A stretch of DNA of 64,000 nt from Dendrolimus kikuchii (GCA_019925095.2 CM034408.1:4217001-4281000), one strand, 5' to 3'. Positions 22,796 to 34,230 are shown, counted from the first letter of the stretch. Program-made: numbers and translations. Notes: generated by a model from the sequence alone, not told the origin.

Positions 22796-22832
22796 ACATA
22801 CATACACACAGTGTATGTATGTGTGTTTGTGT
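22796..22832. repeat. (CATA)n/(TATG)n palindromic simple repeat
   Basis: CACATACATACACACA then GTGTATGTATGTGTG, able to fold back on itself. Confidence 0.8.
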
Positions 22833-22907
22833 TTTTAGTCACTCTTGAAGTAGGTTTCTTTTTTGCTTGTTAGTTTTTTTTTTACTTTTATGTTACGTAT
22901 CTATATG

Positions 22908-23020
22908 ACAAGAGTTATGAATGTCAAAGAAGCAAGTGAGGTGTGTAAGAATGGGCCTAAATGGCGCTCTGTTGTTCGTGCCTACCCCGCAAGGGAACTG
23001 GCGTGAAGTTATGTATGTAT
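22908..23020 (+). mobile_element. RTE-type LINE, 3'-end insertion
   Basis: 113 bp ending (TATG)n; target duplication GTATCTATATG (22897-22907, 23021-23031). Confidence 0.85.
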
Positions 23021-23031
23021 GTATCTATATG

Positions 23032-23337
23032 GTGTTCAATAGCAATGATAATATTTTAGGAAACAATAAAAAAGATAAAAATGTTTGGAAAATTGTCTCG
23101 GATTCAAAAAGCAGTCATATTAAATGTTTCAAATCAATTAAAAATTGTAAGCTATAAGTAGAAGTAAGAAACAAAACTGTCTATTAACATATAAGGAACC
23201 AATGTATAAAATTTAATAAATAAAGTAACAAAAATAAATTATCCCACCCAAACCACATCCCCATCACACATCCACATGTCCAACTACTTTATCCCAACAT
23301 CCAACTCATACCTTCCTAATTCCCAGTCAAATACACC
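23032..23337. other. Non-coding, nothing recognised
   Basis: AT-rich, then a C/A-rich pyrimidine-poor-G tract (23240-23337) directly before the LINE poly(T). Confidence 0.35.
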
Positions 23338-23346
23338 TTACCAACC

Positions 23347-24890
23347 TTTTTTTTTTTTTTTTTTTTTTTTTTGGCCAGGGGAAATCCGTTTGAGGACTAA
23401 GCCGCGACAGGCATAGAAGCCTGGGGGGATGTTCGCGACCCGTGTGAGTGTGGGATTCGCCAGATCGGGGGTGGCACTAGCGTGCCCGGTCAGAACCGGT
23501 GCCACGCTATTGCCACTCCCCAGTTAGGGATACCCACTAAAACCCCTGGGTGTTCCGTCCTGCGCCTTATGCCAGGGCTACGTGAATGCGGGATTCCCAA
23601 CTCCGCGTGCCCTGGCAGGCGTGGGCCCCCCTCACTGGGCCTCTTCCTATGCCAGGGGACATATCCTCCGGCTACTACTTAGTCTAGTCCATGCGTGGGG
23701 CGGTTTGTAACGCGCCCCACGGGAAGAGAGATGAGCGCGCGCGGAACACTCGCGCTCTCATCTCGACGGCATATGCGGATGAGTGAGAACCCCTATACCC
23801 CTAGGGGCCCCACCCGCGCCGCCCGCTTACGGCGGCCGAAGGTCACTGTCTGACCTCCGGCGTCGGCGCGTCCTCCTTTGCCGGGAGCGGAGCAGGGAAT
23901 TACGCTCACGCTCCCGTTCCGCCTCCTCCTTCGCGAACATGACTTGCTCGCAGAAGGAGGAGACGGCGTCCCATCCGGTGGAGCTCCCGACCATGGTGCG
24001 TACCACGGCCGGGAGCGAGGTGTCTAGTCCGGTATGGGCGACGAGCTCCCGGCGCTGCTCCGTCCAAGCTGGACATTCCTGGAGAGTGTGCAGCGCCGTG
24101 TCCTCGTCGCCCGTGTCACAATGATGGCACCCTGGCGTGGCCTCGCGGCCGAGGCGACACAGGTACCTTCCGAAGCAACCATGCCCCGTCAGGACCTGCG
24201 TCAGCCTGAACGTCAGGGTGCCGTGACTTCGTCTAATCCAATCGTGCAGGACGGGCCTCACCGCCTCAATGGTGGCGGGGCCCGCGCTGGGGCGTCGTAG
24301 GCGATCTTCCCAGACCCCCACGGCTACCTGGCGGAGCTCCGACCGGCACGCCTCGATCTCGCGAGGCGCGGGTCTGGTGCCCCTAGCCAGGGCCTCTTTG
24401 CGCCACACATACAGTGACGCCAGGACCCTGGCTTCCAGGTCCCATGGGGGGGATCCGGCCAGTAGCGAGGCCACTTCGAAGGACACCGTACGGTATCCTC
24501 TTATTGCCCTGACGGCCAATATGCGTTGCGCTTGACGCAACTGCGCAGCGTTTTTGGCCGTCAGGCGGTTAGACCATACTGGGGCCCCGTAAAGGGCCAT
24601 CGAACGTACGATGCCTTCGAAGAGTTTTCGGCACGTGGCATTGGGCCCCCCGACATTGGGGAGCAGGCGCGAGAGTGCACCGGCTGCCCCCTTGAGTCTG
24701 GGGAGCAGCTGCCGAAAATGTGCCGAAAAATCCCATCGGCTATCGAGGACCAATCCCAGGTACTTCATGGTTCCCCGATACCGATGCGGATGTATTCATG
24801 TAAGCAAAAGTCGACTTTAAGCTGACGAACCATTTCATGCCGCGACTACACATCACGTAATCTGGGAATATGTCTGATGAGCGCTGGTTT
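23347..24890 (-). mobile_element. R1-clade LINE, 5'-truncated, GC-rich
   Basis: T26 run at 23347-23372 is the A tail; the 3' UTR follows to 23826. The frame 24768-23827 (313 residues) starts MKYLGLVLDSRWDF, the end of the R1 reverse transcriptase domain, continues through the thumb/linker and holds the C-terminal CCHC-type knuckle (CHHCDTGDEDTALHTLQEC), ending in an Arg-rich tail. Just upstream of 24768 the reading continues in another frame (EYIRIGIGEP), so a one-base frameshift separates them. TTACCAACC precedes the T run (23338-23346) and recurs at 24891-24899, a likely target duplication. Markedly higher GC than its surroundings. Confidence 0.8.
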
Positions 24891-24894
24891 TTAC

Positions 24895-25125
24895 CAACCA
24901 ACATTATGCTGGGCCGGTAACGTCTGCCGCAGGAACGATGGCCGATGGAGCAGACGAGTCCTGGAACGAAGACCGCGTCTCAGTAAACGTAATGTCGGAC
25001 GCCCCCTAGCCCGATGAATCGACGACCTGTGCAAGGTCGCCGGTAGGCGCTGGATGAGGAAATCAGAGGACAGGGATGAGTGGCGCCGTCTTTGGGAGGC
25101 CTACGTCTAGCAGTGGTACTGCAAA
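24895..25125 (+). mobile_element. RTE-like endonuclease/RT LINE, C-terminal fragment
   Basis: Reads WAGNVCRRNDGRWSRRVLE, KRNVGRPLARWIDDL, ending DEWRRLWEAYV and a stop; this 'WAGHV..R..GRP..RW.DD' block is the C-terminal tail common in invertebrate RTE-like ORFs. An in-frame stop at the GRP region's 3' side and truncation make it dead. Confidence 0.65.
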
Positions 25126-25149
25126 TGGCTGACGACGATTATGCTGAGA

Positions 25150-25515
25150 CTGATGCCCATTTTAGGACAAAAATGTGTTACTTTAGTTTTTAAATATGTT
25201 AGCAATTATAGTGGTCGCCCGTGCTCGAAGTTCGACCATAATAATTAATGTCAAAGACTATACTTCTATAATCACAGATTTCGCCAAGGCAGCACTGTTG
25301 ATTTGACTCGAATAATAAACAAAAGAGTATATATGCGTGTGTGTGTCAAATACATGGTAGTGTGTGTAATGTTTTTTTTGTATGTATGCATAATTTTTAA
25401 TTGTTTCTTCTCTATATAAACTATAAGGGCGCGAAATTTCATACTCCTCCGTCCGCGCAAATTTCGTAAAAAGGGGTACAAAGTTTTTGCTTCACGTATT
25501 AATATGTAAATTATA
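25150..25515. other. Non-coding with (GT)n patches
   Basis: TATATGCGTGTGTGTGTC near 25328 and TAGTGTGTGTAATG near 25357. Nothing else. Confidence 0.4.
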
Positions 25516-25517
25516 CC

Positions 25518-25833
25518 AATTTTTTTTTATTGCAGGAGTTCAGCAGACAGGCAGACGGCCCACTTGATGGAAAGCGGTTACCATCGCCTATGGACATTTG
25601 CAACACTAAAGGTGCTACAAATGCGCTGCTGCTTTCTTAAGGGAGACTGGAACCTGGTCACTAAATACCGCAACACAACTCAAGGTTGTTATGGCGACAT
25701 GCTTTAGACCAGGGGTGGTAGCCATCCAGTCGGGCAAATGCCCTACCACCTGGCTGTGGGTTGTTTTGTCGCCTCTTACGACAGGCCGCCTGGCCGCAGG
25801 AAATTGTATTCTTTCTCCGTTCTTGCACGGATG
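25518..25833 (-). mobile_element. Family A retroposon, full length
   Basis: T9 run at 25520-25528, start at CCGTGCAAGAACGGAG on the minus strand. One-base differences give a frame with no similarity to known proteins. Confidence 0.8.
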
Positions 25834-26215
25834 AATGACCATCCAAAGGAATCCTTGTATCATTACGAATCTATAAAAATATTTAATATAATTTTAATAA
25901 TAAGTCCAATAACACCTGTCGAACATATCTGTTTCGCCTATTACGCTCGAATTGAGCCGATTGACATTATCAGCGATATATCGTTTTTATTTTTGATCCG
26001 TCGCTTGTATAAGATTGTGACCTTTTCAGTCACAGCGTGGTGGCTTTGTTTACCCTTTATTGTGTCAATTTGTATTTAATTATTATTGAACGGACATAGG
26101 TATTAAAAGAGACATGATGAATTATTGTAGAACTCAAGCCTGTTTTGCTTTTACTTTTTATTGATTTTTGCGGAAAAGGATATATGCTATATGGATGCTA
26201 TAAAAGGATAGTTGC
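25834..26215. other. Non-coding, nothing recognised
   Basis: AT-rich. The open frame continuing from family A into 26079 has no coding features. Confidence 0.35.
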
Positions 26216-26221
26216 TTTTAT

Positions 26222-26360
26222 CGTCAGTTCCTATATCTGACTAAACGTTAATTTGCTTTACTACTGGTTAACATTTGATATAGGTTCCATACAAGTAATG
26301 TCAAATGTCCATTGGTAAAGTAAGCGAATGAAATTAGCCCAATATAAAGAACTGGAATAT
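26222..26360. mobile_element. Small palindromic MITE
   Basis: AGTTCCTATAT at the left and ATATAAAGAACTGGA at the right; shares TTTGATATAGGTTCCAT and AATGTCAAAT with copies at 8119-8230 and 60447-60566. Confidence 0.45.
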
Positions 26361-26540
26361 CTTTAAATCTCTAATCCGTGGAAGCTACCTATCATATCTT
26401 TCTGAATTTCAGAATCGCTTCATCTTACCATACGTGAATAAACCCTCTTCTGCGTTAGTCTTAGACCGGTACAATATGGATCTTCGTTTTTTTTTTACTA
26501 CTTTTTGTCATATGATTACATATCCAATTATCCATATTTT

Positions 26541-26782
26541 GACGGCCTCTGTGGTTGAATGGGCTAAGCCTTTGCTGGCCTACCTCACTGCAACGCAGAG
26601 GTTCCGGGTTCGAATTCTGGTATGGTAAATTTCGGAAACGAATTTTCTCCGTTATTTACTATGGTCTGGGTGTCTGGGATCGGCCCCGGAGTAGTGAGTT
26701 ATTATATTACCTATAAAACAAGCGTAACTTGCTTAATATGGGGATATACAATATGTGTGTTTGTTTGCCGATTATTATTATT
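26541..26782 (+). mobile_element. tRNA-derived SINE, copy 2 (best A/B boxes)
   Basis: A box TGGTTGAATGGG (26552-26563) and B box GGTTCGAATTC (26607-26617), 43 bases apart, as in a tRNA promoter. Body with TTATTTACTATGGTCTGGG; tail (ATT)n. Confidence 0.8.
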
Positions 26783-26980
26783 GACATGTATGTCTTTGAA
26801 CACCACGGGTCATAAAAATGGCCCGAACATTTGGAGGGTTTGCATGGGGCTATGGGACGGCCAACACGTAGAGGCCCTTTGACAAATTTAATGTAAATGT
26901 GGCGTGACACTGACCGGCGATTATCCCTGTGTACACCATATAGTAATGCACCCAGGACAAGCCCCGGCCAGTTATATTAT
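26783..26980 (+). mobile_element. ~195-bp interspersed repeat, copy 1
   Basis: TGTATGTCTTTGAA, CACGGG, AAAATGGCCCG, GGCGTGACACTGAC, GATTATCCCTGT and CCCCGGCCAGT are shared in order with 45044-45240. Abuts the (ATT)n tail of the preceding SINE. Confidence 0.7.
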
Positions 26981-27110
26981 ACCTTCTTAATATTCTTACT
27001 TTCAATTTTTCTATCACGGATACGTCTTTTAATCCCTTTATATACTCGTTTCTCACCTTATCCATTTTCGTAACACCACATATCCATCTCAACGTTCTCA
27101 TCTTGCCTGA
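26981..27110 (-). mobile_element. RTE-like LINE coding fragment
   Basis: Minus strand reads MRTLRWICGVTKMDKVRNEY and KGLKDVSVIEKLK, close to the 'RMLRWMCGVT..D..RNEYIRGSLKVAPV..K' block of RTE-like endonuclease/RT ORFs. Truncated on both sides. Confidence 0.65.
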
Positions 27111-27770
27111 GTAGAGATGTATTTAGGTTATTACTTTCGTGTCCGGACATTCGGATATAACAAAAAGGATGACAATGTAATCATTCTATCATCACACGAA
27201 ACTACCTAGATTCGAAAACAAGATGGTAATTTCTATGCCAATCGCATTCTCCATTCCGTACGTATGAATTTCATATTGGCTTTTAAATATTACACTTTAT
27301 TGATGTACCTTACCAAGTTTAATGAGCTCTTAAATAGGTTTCACTCGTTTATCCACGGAATAAGTACCGCTTGGCTGTTGTTTACTAGTTCTCATTTATA
27401 GCTTGACAGTTTATAAACGTTTATATTACACTGTAGAGTCCCGTGGCGTTGCTTGCATAAATTCGTTGCACATACTGCGTCGTGAGTAGCTCGTTTGCAA
27501 TTTTATAAAATTTGAAATCTTAAAAATTTGTTTCTTCGATAAGGAATAATGGGGCTTGCTTAATTTAAGCCTGTCTCGTTCTTTGAAAGGGCTTATACTT
27601 AGTTAATCCTCCTAGTACTTGGGCTACATAGGTAATGCTGTAGACAGCATTATAGGTGAGCGGACTGTCAAATCAACTGAGTTACTTTTTATAAAATTAC
27701 AGAACGTCGCAGCCTGATAGATTTTGTAGGAGCGTACCTATTTATGACGTCATAAGTAGGTACTCTTCTC
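27111..27770. other. Non-coding, nothing recognised
   Basis: AT-rich, no element edge seen. Confidence 0.4.
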
Positions 27771-27774
27771 GTCG

Positions 27775-28240
27775 ACCATTCCGCAGTGCTTGAAGACGAA
27801 AGTCTTCGAGCAGTGCGTCCTACCCATCATGACATACGGTGCCGAGTTGTGGACACTGACAGTGGGACTGGTCCACAAATTCAAAGCCGCCCAACGGGCT
27901 ATGGAGCGAGCTATTTTAGGTGTTTCTCTTATGGATAAATCAGAAATAAGGACATCCGTAAGACAACGAAGGTAACCGACATAGCTCGCAAAATTAGCAA
28001 GTTGAAGTGGCAGTGGGCCGGTCACGTCTGTCGCAGGACCGACGGCCGATGGAGCAAACGAGTTCTAGAGTGGAGACCACGTCTCGGCAAACGTAGCGTA
28101 GGACGCCCGCCAGCCCGGTGGACTGACGACCTACGTAAGGTCGCCGGCAGGGGCTGGATAAGGAAGACGGCACCGGGATATGTGGCGCGTACTTGGGGAG
28201 GCTTACGTCCAGCAGTGCATTGAGATTGGCTGAAGAAGAG
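27775..28240 (+). mobile_element. RTE-like LINE, C-terminal part, frameshifted
   Basis: First frame: KTKVFEQCVLPIMTYGAELW, KFKAAQRAMERAILGVSL; second frame: KWQWAGHVCRRTDGRWSKRV, KRSVGRPPARWTDDLRKVAG. A break near 27972 separates them. 'LPxxTYGxExW' and 'GRPPxRWTDD' are hallmarks of RTE-like ORF ends. Confidence 0.75.
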
Positions 28241-28244
28241 AACA

Positions 28245-28708
28245 AAAAGTAGGTACAAGCAAAAGAAGTCAAATAGTGCATTAATTATTGTTTGAAAAGT
28301 AATTTAAATTATTTCTATAAAGATGTTGAAAGTTACATAAGATATTATTTTAACACCTGTTCTTTTTTATTACAAATGTTAGAAGTTATTGTATCGTGAC
28401 TGCGTTCCCCGATTGTAATGGATAGGTTTTATTGGTGGTACCTAGTACGAGATGAGCGACTTTCAGTGAGCCTTTGTCTACGTTAATTTAGCGTTTAAGG
28501 ACTTTTTCAGGATTACGTATTTTTACTGAGCAATTGTCATTTCTGGTATTCTAATCTATGATATTAGTAGGTACACGAGGTTTTTTTTTATTGTAGTTTA
28601 GGTTCGCGTTTGACCACTATCTCGCCTTGTGTGAAGCGATGATATTGTCTAGGATGTTACGTAAAAGGTACCTATTCACACGGGACTTGAAGCCACCCAG
28701 GTTATGAG
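28245..28708. other. Non-coding, nothing recognised
   Basis: AT-rich spacer. Confidence 0.35.
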
Positions 28709-28943
28709 TTTTTTTTTATTGCAGGAGATCAGCATACAGGCAGACGGCCCACTTGATGGAAAGCGGTTACCATCGCCTATGGACATTTGCAACAGCAAAG
28801 TTGTTACAAATGCGCTGCTGCTCTCTTAAGGGAAACTGGAACCTGGTCACTAATGCCGGAACACAACTCAAGGTTGTTATGGCGACATACTTTAGACCAG
28901 GGATGGTAGCCATCCAGTCGGGCAAATGCCCTACCACCTGGCA
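28709..28943 (-). mobile_element. Family A retroposon, 5'-truncated
   Basis: T9 run then the usual 3' part; stops after CCTACCACCTGG where other copies continue. Confidence 0.7.
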
Positions 28944-29165
28944 ATCAGGTGGTATCAGGGAAGACAGACTCCGGGAATGAGCTCCATTCCTTTGCGGTGC
29001 ATATGATGAATTTAGATGCAAAGCGCTTCGTTCTTATAGGTGGAATATCCACCATATACCGGTGCCGCTTGCCGGTGCGTCTGGTAGTCTGATGATGGAA
29101 GGGAGAGGGCGTGATCAGATCGAAGAGCTCAGCTGCACACTCTCCGAAGTGTATCCTATAGAAAA
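28944..29165. other. GC-richer transposon-like fragment, family unknown
   Basis: ACCGGTGCCGCTTGCCGGTG and AGTCTGATGATGGAAGG within a balanced-composition stretch unlike the flanks. Possibly LINE-derived; I could not place it. Confidence 0.3.
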
Positions 29166-29570
29166 CCGATAAGCTGGCAACCCTGCGTTGATGTTTGAGA
29201 ATTTGAGTTTTGTCGTCGAAAAGCTGGTCGTTGCCAACCAGCTATTAAATATGGCTGGCTATTAAATAACGAGACTGCGCGCGCAGAAGGCGTCCTAGAG
29301 GGGTAAGAAAATGAATGCGGCGTTGGGTAGTTGAAAGTGTCTTCTATTCCAGTACGCAAACACGTTTTTGTCGCTATAGTAGTATTGTTTCTATAGAGGT
29401 AAGAAATGAACGCGATTTTTTCTCGTGCCGATTGTGACGTAAAATACGAGCAAAGTAACAATGTAAAACAAATGTAATTGTAAACGAAACTTAATATTTG
29501 AACGTTTTGGCAACACTGTGAGTGCGAGTTCGTAAGAAACGGCCGAAATTGTGGGAAAACGAGTCGTGGA
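29166..29570. other. Unassigned stretch of balanced composition
   Basis: Contains GGTAAGAAAATGAATGCGG and a diverged echo GGTAAGAAATGAACGCG about 100 bases later. A 160-residue antisense frame spans it but shows no domain. Confidence 0.3.
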
Positions 29571-29571
29571 G

Positions 29572-29860
29572 TATTTTTTTTATTCCAGGAGATCAGCAGA
29601 CAGGCAGACGCATCGCCTATGGACATTTGCAACACCAAAGTTGCTACAAATGCGCTGCTGCTCTCTTAAAGGAGACTGGAACCTGGTCACTAATGCCGGA
29701 ACACAACTCAAGGTTGTTATGGCGACATACTTTAGACCAGGGGTGGTAGCCATCCAGTCGGGCAAATGTCCTACCACCTGGCTGTGGGTTGTTAAGTCGC
29801 CTCTTACGACAGGCCGCCCGGCCGCAGGATATTGTATATTTTCTCCGTTCTTGCACGGAC
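29572..29860 (-). mobile_element. Family A retroposon with ~25-bp internal deletion
   Basis: T8 run; GCAGACGCATCGCC shows the loss of the 'CCACTTGATGGAAAGCGG' block; otherwise complete to CCGTGCAAGAACGG. Confidence 0.8.
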
Positions 29861-30037
29861 AGCGACAACGCACCTGCTTCCTAACGCGCTCTCTGGATAC
29901 GTTCTTTAGCAGTTAGAGGCACTCCAGTGCTCGAACACGCGGTGCCATACTCGCCTGATTGGTTTCCTTCTTGTTGCCGATGACCAAGGTCCTCCTTATT
30001 TCCGATAATCAAGTCTGCCGTAAAAGGAACCCGATCC

Positions 30038-30130
30038 GAGTCGATGGAAGAGGTGAAGCGAAAATCGGCGGAGCTCCTAAATGCTCTTACAAAAGATTTC
30101 CAGCATTACTTTGACCAGTGGAAAAAATGA
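30038..30130 (+). mobile_element. Tc1/mariner transposase C-terminal scrap
   Basis: Frame ESMEEVKRKSAELLNALTKD then FQHYFDQWKK and stop resembles the extreme C-terminus of mariner-type transposases ('VK.KS..LLN.L....FQ.CF..WK'). Short, so tentative. Confidence 0.4.
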
Positions 30131-30575
30131 AAAACAAAGACAATACTATACGTAAATTGATCTTTTTGAGAATTAATTATGTTAATCCTTTGTAATGACG
30201 TTTAATCCTTTTATTAGAAGCACAAGGGAAATAGCTATATTTTTCCAGGGGCTATTGTCTGCCTGTCCTATTCATTGTCCCTCTGACTTTAAGGAATCAG
30301 CAAAATAATATACTGATAAATGTACAGACAGTCTGTTTTCTGTTACGTACATAAAGATACAATGTTAGTAACTACCTGACTGTTTGTTGGTGATAGTATA
30401 ATAATGAATAGCAATTCGTTTTTAGGGTCTGTTTACAACTTTGTTTCCGAAAACCCATTAAAGTAGATCTTAGTATGGTGTTTTGATTATCACGGCGTCT
30501 AACTCTGCAAACATCCGGATTAAGAGGTATAATTGGTACAAGTCGTTCATATACAGCTCTGTATAAATATTATAG
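30131..30575. other. Non-coding, nothing recognised
   Basis: AT-rich spacer before a repeat starting ACTAGCGG. Confidence 0.35.
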
Positions 30576-31328
30576 ACTAGCGGTCCGCCCCGGCTTCGTA
30601 CGGGTATCTAAATATCTAAAAAGAACTTTTTTGGTTGAGTTGAATTACCTACTAAGCGAATTCAAAATATTTCCCCTCCCGTACGGCCCGTACCCCAGTG
30701 ACGCCTACATCGCATAAGGTGCTGGCTAGTTAGCCGAGCACGGTGATCGGCGACCGCGCAACTTTTTTCTAATACTTACATTTTTAAACTCGTGATATCT
30801 TTCGAAAGGAATATCCGAATTGAATAGTTCAAAAAGTTATATAAAGGTATTGAAGCAGTCTTGAATACGAAGTAAATTATATTGATAGGGATGAATACCA
30901 AGATACAAATAAAGAGCCTTTTCTAGCGGTGGCTTTTAAAGTAAAATTTTAAAATAAAAGAACACTTATTATGGCATAACTATAATAGTTAGACATATGG
31001 TGTCGCGACACTTTTTGGAAATAAAAATAATTATGTGTTCCGCAAAGTCGTAGTACATTATTTTATTCTATCATCAATATTTTTCACAGCGCACGGGATT
31101 CAAAGAATATTTTAGGTAATTTTTTTACACCTTGGGTTACATTATTGGAGTTTTAGTAAGGATCTCAAATTTTTTTGAAAATATAATATAGCCTATGTCA
31201 CTTGCGGATAGTGTAGCTTGCCAACAGTGAAAGAATTTTTTAAATCGGTTTAGTAGTTTCGGAGTCTATTCAATGCAAACAAACAAATAAACAATCAAAT
31301 CTTTCCTCTTTATAATATTAGTATAGAT
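30576..31328 (+). mobile_element. 'ACTAGCGG...TATAATATTAGTATAG' interspersed repeat, long copy
   Basis: Starts ACTAGCGGTCCGCCCCGG and ends CTTTATAATATTAGTATAG; contains ATATAGCCTATGTCACTTG and AATCGGTTTAGTAGTTTCGG. Widely dispersed arthropod repeat; long interior here may include unrelated insertions. Confidence 0.55.
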
Positions 31329-31394
31329 GAATAGACTTATATATGCTATTGTTCGCCAAAATAATAGCAAAAAATGCGTGGTTGTTATACTTTG

Positions 31395-31442
31395 TTGTTA
31401 AAATCAAAGGAGGCATTATCCCTTAAAGCGATCTCATAATGT
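31395..31442 (-). mobile_element. LINE stem-loop tail fragment
   Basis: GGAGGCATTATCCCTTAAAG then CGATCTC; diverged and short. Confidence 0.4.
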
Positions 31443-32048
31443 GCGTATTGTTAAAATTACAATCTGCTGGCCGTAAATGTAAGCAAAAGGTATTAGCAAA
31501 ATTCTTTTTATTATAGGTCTAAACATTATTCTATTATTTTAATTTACTGCACTTAATGGATATTTTATTACCGATTAAACCGCGAACATAAAATATATTA
31601 GGTGTAAACGTTTTATGTCTCATAAAGATTGGAGCAAATATTGATTTATTTTATTTTTCTATAATAAATGAATTTGGGGGTTATTATACGCTTCGTCAAT
31701 AAGATTTCGAATGAAATGTTAGATCTGCCTTTCACTAAATTTAAAACCAAATTGAAAAATATCTCGCTTAAAAAGGGATGTTACACTATTGAAGAATACT
31801 TAAATGACAAAACTTAATTTATATTGCAGCTCGCTCCAGCCTCTTGTGTAACGTTTTTAGCTTGCCAATCATGTAAGGAATTGATGGAGATATGTTGCAG
31901 TGTAATTTTTTAATACGTCACGTCATTATCATAACGATAATAATATTTTTCTTTCCTTTTATTGTGTCTTTATCTTACTGAATATGCACGGTTTGCGACA
32001 ACTCCATTAATTCTTCGAAAAGTAATTGTGTAACATATTTCTGCTAGA
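31443..32048. other. Non-coding, nothing recognised
   Basis: AT-rich spacer. Confidence 0.4.
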
Positions 32049-32058
32049 TAAATAAGAA

Positions 32059-32304
32059 TAATAGATATACAATGCAAAAGTGGATGGATGCAGAAGTCGT
32101 GGAAGGCCACGACACACCTTCCATGATCAAATTGATCGTGTACTAGCAGAAGGTGATGTCAGGAGCCTTAAGAACAGACGAGCTTGCGTGACAAGAGTTA
32201 TGAATGTTAAAGAAGCGAGTGAGGTGTGTAAGAATAAGCCTGAATGGCGCTCTGTTGTTCGTGCCTACCCCGCAAGGGAACTGGCGCGAAGTTATGTATG
32301 TATG
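32059..32304 (+). mobile_element. RTE-type LINE, 3'-end insertion
   Basis: 246 bp. Frame reads KVDGCRSRGRPRHTFHDQID, EGDVRSLKNRRACVTRVMNV, ending YPARELARSY; (TATG)n tail. Target duplication TAAATAAGAA (32049-32058, 32305-32314). Confidence 0.85.
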
Positions 32305-32329
32305 TAAATAAGAAGATAAACAATTTTTA

Positions 32330-32412
32330 GCTAGACGTGTTGCTGAGGAATTTCTATGTCACTTCTTCTCCTTAACAGCATTAACACGTTGCGAAGCGGT
32401 GTACATAGAATA
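32330..32412 (+). mobile_element. LINE tail fragment (third tail type)
   Basis: CGTGTTGCTGAGGAATTTCT, CTTCTTCTC and ACACGTTGCGAAGCGGTG match the minus strand of 48005-48070. Confidence 0.5.
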
Positions 32413-32564
32413 AAAATTAAAATCTAACTTATATGTAGACCTTCAAAAACTGTTCTCCAGTGGAACTTAATAAAAACGTTTAAATTTGTATTTAATATCC
32501 GAGCGTCACTTGCTAAATTTAGTTGATGATAAGAATTTGCTACAACCAGCGTGAAATTCGCGAA

Positions 32565-32871
32565 ACACGCGAGCAGGTATGGAGAAATAAACCAATTTCC
32601 TACAGTCGGGTGGCCTGTCGTAAGAGGCGATAAAACAACACAGCCAGGTGGTAGAGTTTTTGTCCGTCTGGATGGCTAATTTGCTACCACCCGTGGTGTA
32701 CAGTATGCCGCCATAACAACCTTCAGTTGTGTTCCGGAATTAGTGGCCAGACACCAGTCTCAATTTAGAGAGCGGGAGCACTATGGTAGCACCTTTGGTG
32801 TTACAAATGTCCATAGGCAATGGTAACCGCTTTCCATCAGGTGGGCCGTCTACCTGTCTGCAACAAAAAAG
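32565..32871 (+). mobile_element. Family A retroposon, diverged
   Basis: Start GAGCAGGTATGGAGAAAT; body recognisable (GTCGTAAGAGGCGA, CCAGGTGGTAG); short A tail. Confidence 0.65.
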
Positions 32872-33204
32872 ACGTGTCAGATGTATGGGTCGGCCTAATG
32901 GAGTTCTAATTAGCTATAGTGTAAAGGAGACGGATAACTTTTCATACATTCTTAGGCCCGGATTCTAAAACGATGAGAGGGATTTTAAGATTTGTTTTTA
33001 TTATGTTGATATTTTTATATTAGTGGGTTTAGTTATTTTAAATGAATTAATCGTGTCGTGTAAGTGATTTCATATTATTAATTGTTGAAATTCATTCATA
33101 TAAGTCGATTACGGGTAATGAGTAAATTATTTTATGTCTGACCTTATTTTAAAAATTTCTCGTCTTCCATAAAAAATTTAGTTTTTTAAACCATATAACT
33201 CATT
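32872..33204. other. Non-coding, nothing recognised
   Basis: AT-rich spacer. Confidence 0.35.
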
Positions 33205-33425
33205 AGCTGATGCCCGCGACTCCGTCCGCGTAGTATTTATTATTCCTTCAAAGCTGTTTAAGTAATTAAAGGTTTTTTAACTATCCCACTTAGGAACTCT
33301 TTAATTTTTCGAGACCAAAAGTATCCTCCTATATGTTGACCAGGGATGTAAGCTACCACCATACAAAATTTCATTTAAATCGGTCCAGTCGTTTCGGAGA
33401 TTAGCCCGTACAAACACAGAAACAA
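33205..33425 (+). mobile_element. 'AGCTGATGCCCGCGACT' interspersed repeat
   Basis: AGCTGATGCCCGCGACTCCG start, AAATCGGTCCAGTCGTTTCG core, then CAAACACAGAAAC. Same superfamily as the ACTAGC repeats. Confidence 0.6.
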
Positions 33426-33682
33426 AAAATTTGACAAAATCTAAATTAGTTCTATTTCACTTCTTACATCCCCCCATCTTTATGTATATAGATTACATTT
33501 CTTTGGCCCAAAAATCCCCGTCTCCTTTGCTAATAAAAATGTATGTGTTTATCTTGCGAACGTGTGCAAACACTACAAACATCAAATTCTGTTTAAAGCT
33601 CATAATGTACATGACATTTTTTGCTCTCCGCGAATAAAGATAAAGCTTAAAAGGTTTTAAGGTTTATTACTGACTTTTAGCG

Positions 33683-33983
33683 TTTTTTTTTTTATTGCAG
33701 GAGATCATCAGACAGGCAGACGGCCCACCTGATGGAATGCAGTTACCATCGCCTATGGACATTTGCAACACCAAAGGTGCTACAAATGCGCTGCTGCTCT
33801 CTTAAGGGAGACTGGAACCTAGTCACTAATGCCGGAACACAACTCAAGGTTGTTATGGCGACATACTTTAGACCAGGTTGGTAGTCATCCAGTCGGGCAA
33901 ATGCCCTACCACCTGGCTGTGGGTTGTTAAGTCGCCTCTTACGACAGACCGCCCGGCCGCAGGAAATTGTATTATTTCTCTGT
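33683..33983 (-). mobile_element. Family A retroposon, slightly 5'-truncated
   Basis: T11 run at left; right end degrades at TATTATTTCTCTGTATAAC. Confidence 0.75.
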
Positions 33984-34230
33984 ATAACATGTTTGATGAC
34001 ACGTTATCATGATATGGTATGCTCTCGCCTAAGACCGAACTAATCACGAAATTACGACGTGTTTGTTTTGCTGCACAATCGAATTATTAGTAGTTCTTTG
34101 CACCTGGTAAGTGATTTGTTGTTATAATCGTAATTAATGTATTTACTTTATTAAGGACTTAGGAAAATAATTAAGCCTCTTATTTTGAGCCTCTACCAAA
34201 ATTTATCAAAACGACTCATTGACTATTCAG

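Noticed and set aside
23783..24825. Plus-strand ORFs of 88-113 residues
   Set aside because: They lie antisense to the R1-clade LINE frame; GC-rich coding DNA leaves shadow frames open.
26541..26630. A tRNA gene
   Set aside because: A and B boxes are present but the cloverleaf stems do not form well and the same unit recurs four times with a common body and (ATT)n tail: tRNA-derived SINE.
29156..29638. 160-residue minus-strand ORF
   Set aside because: It runs through family A and unrelated flank, with low-complexity composition and no domain; no homologous frame in other family A copies continues there.
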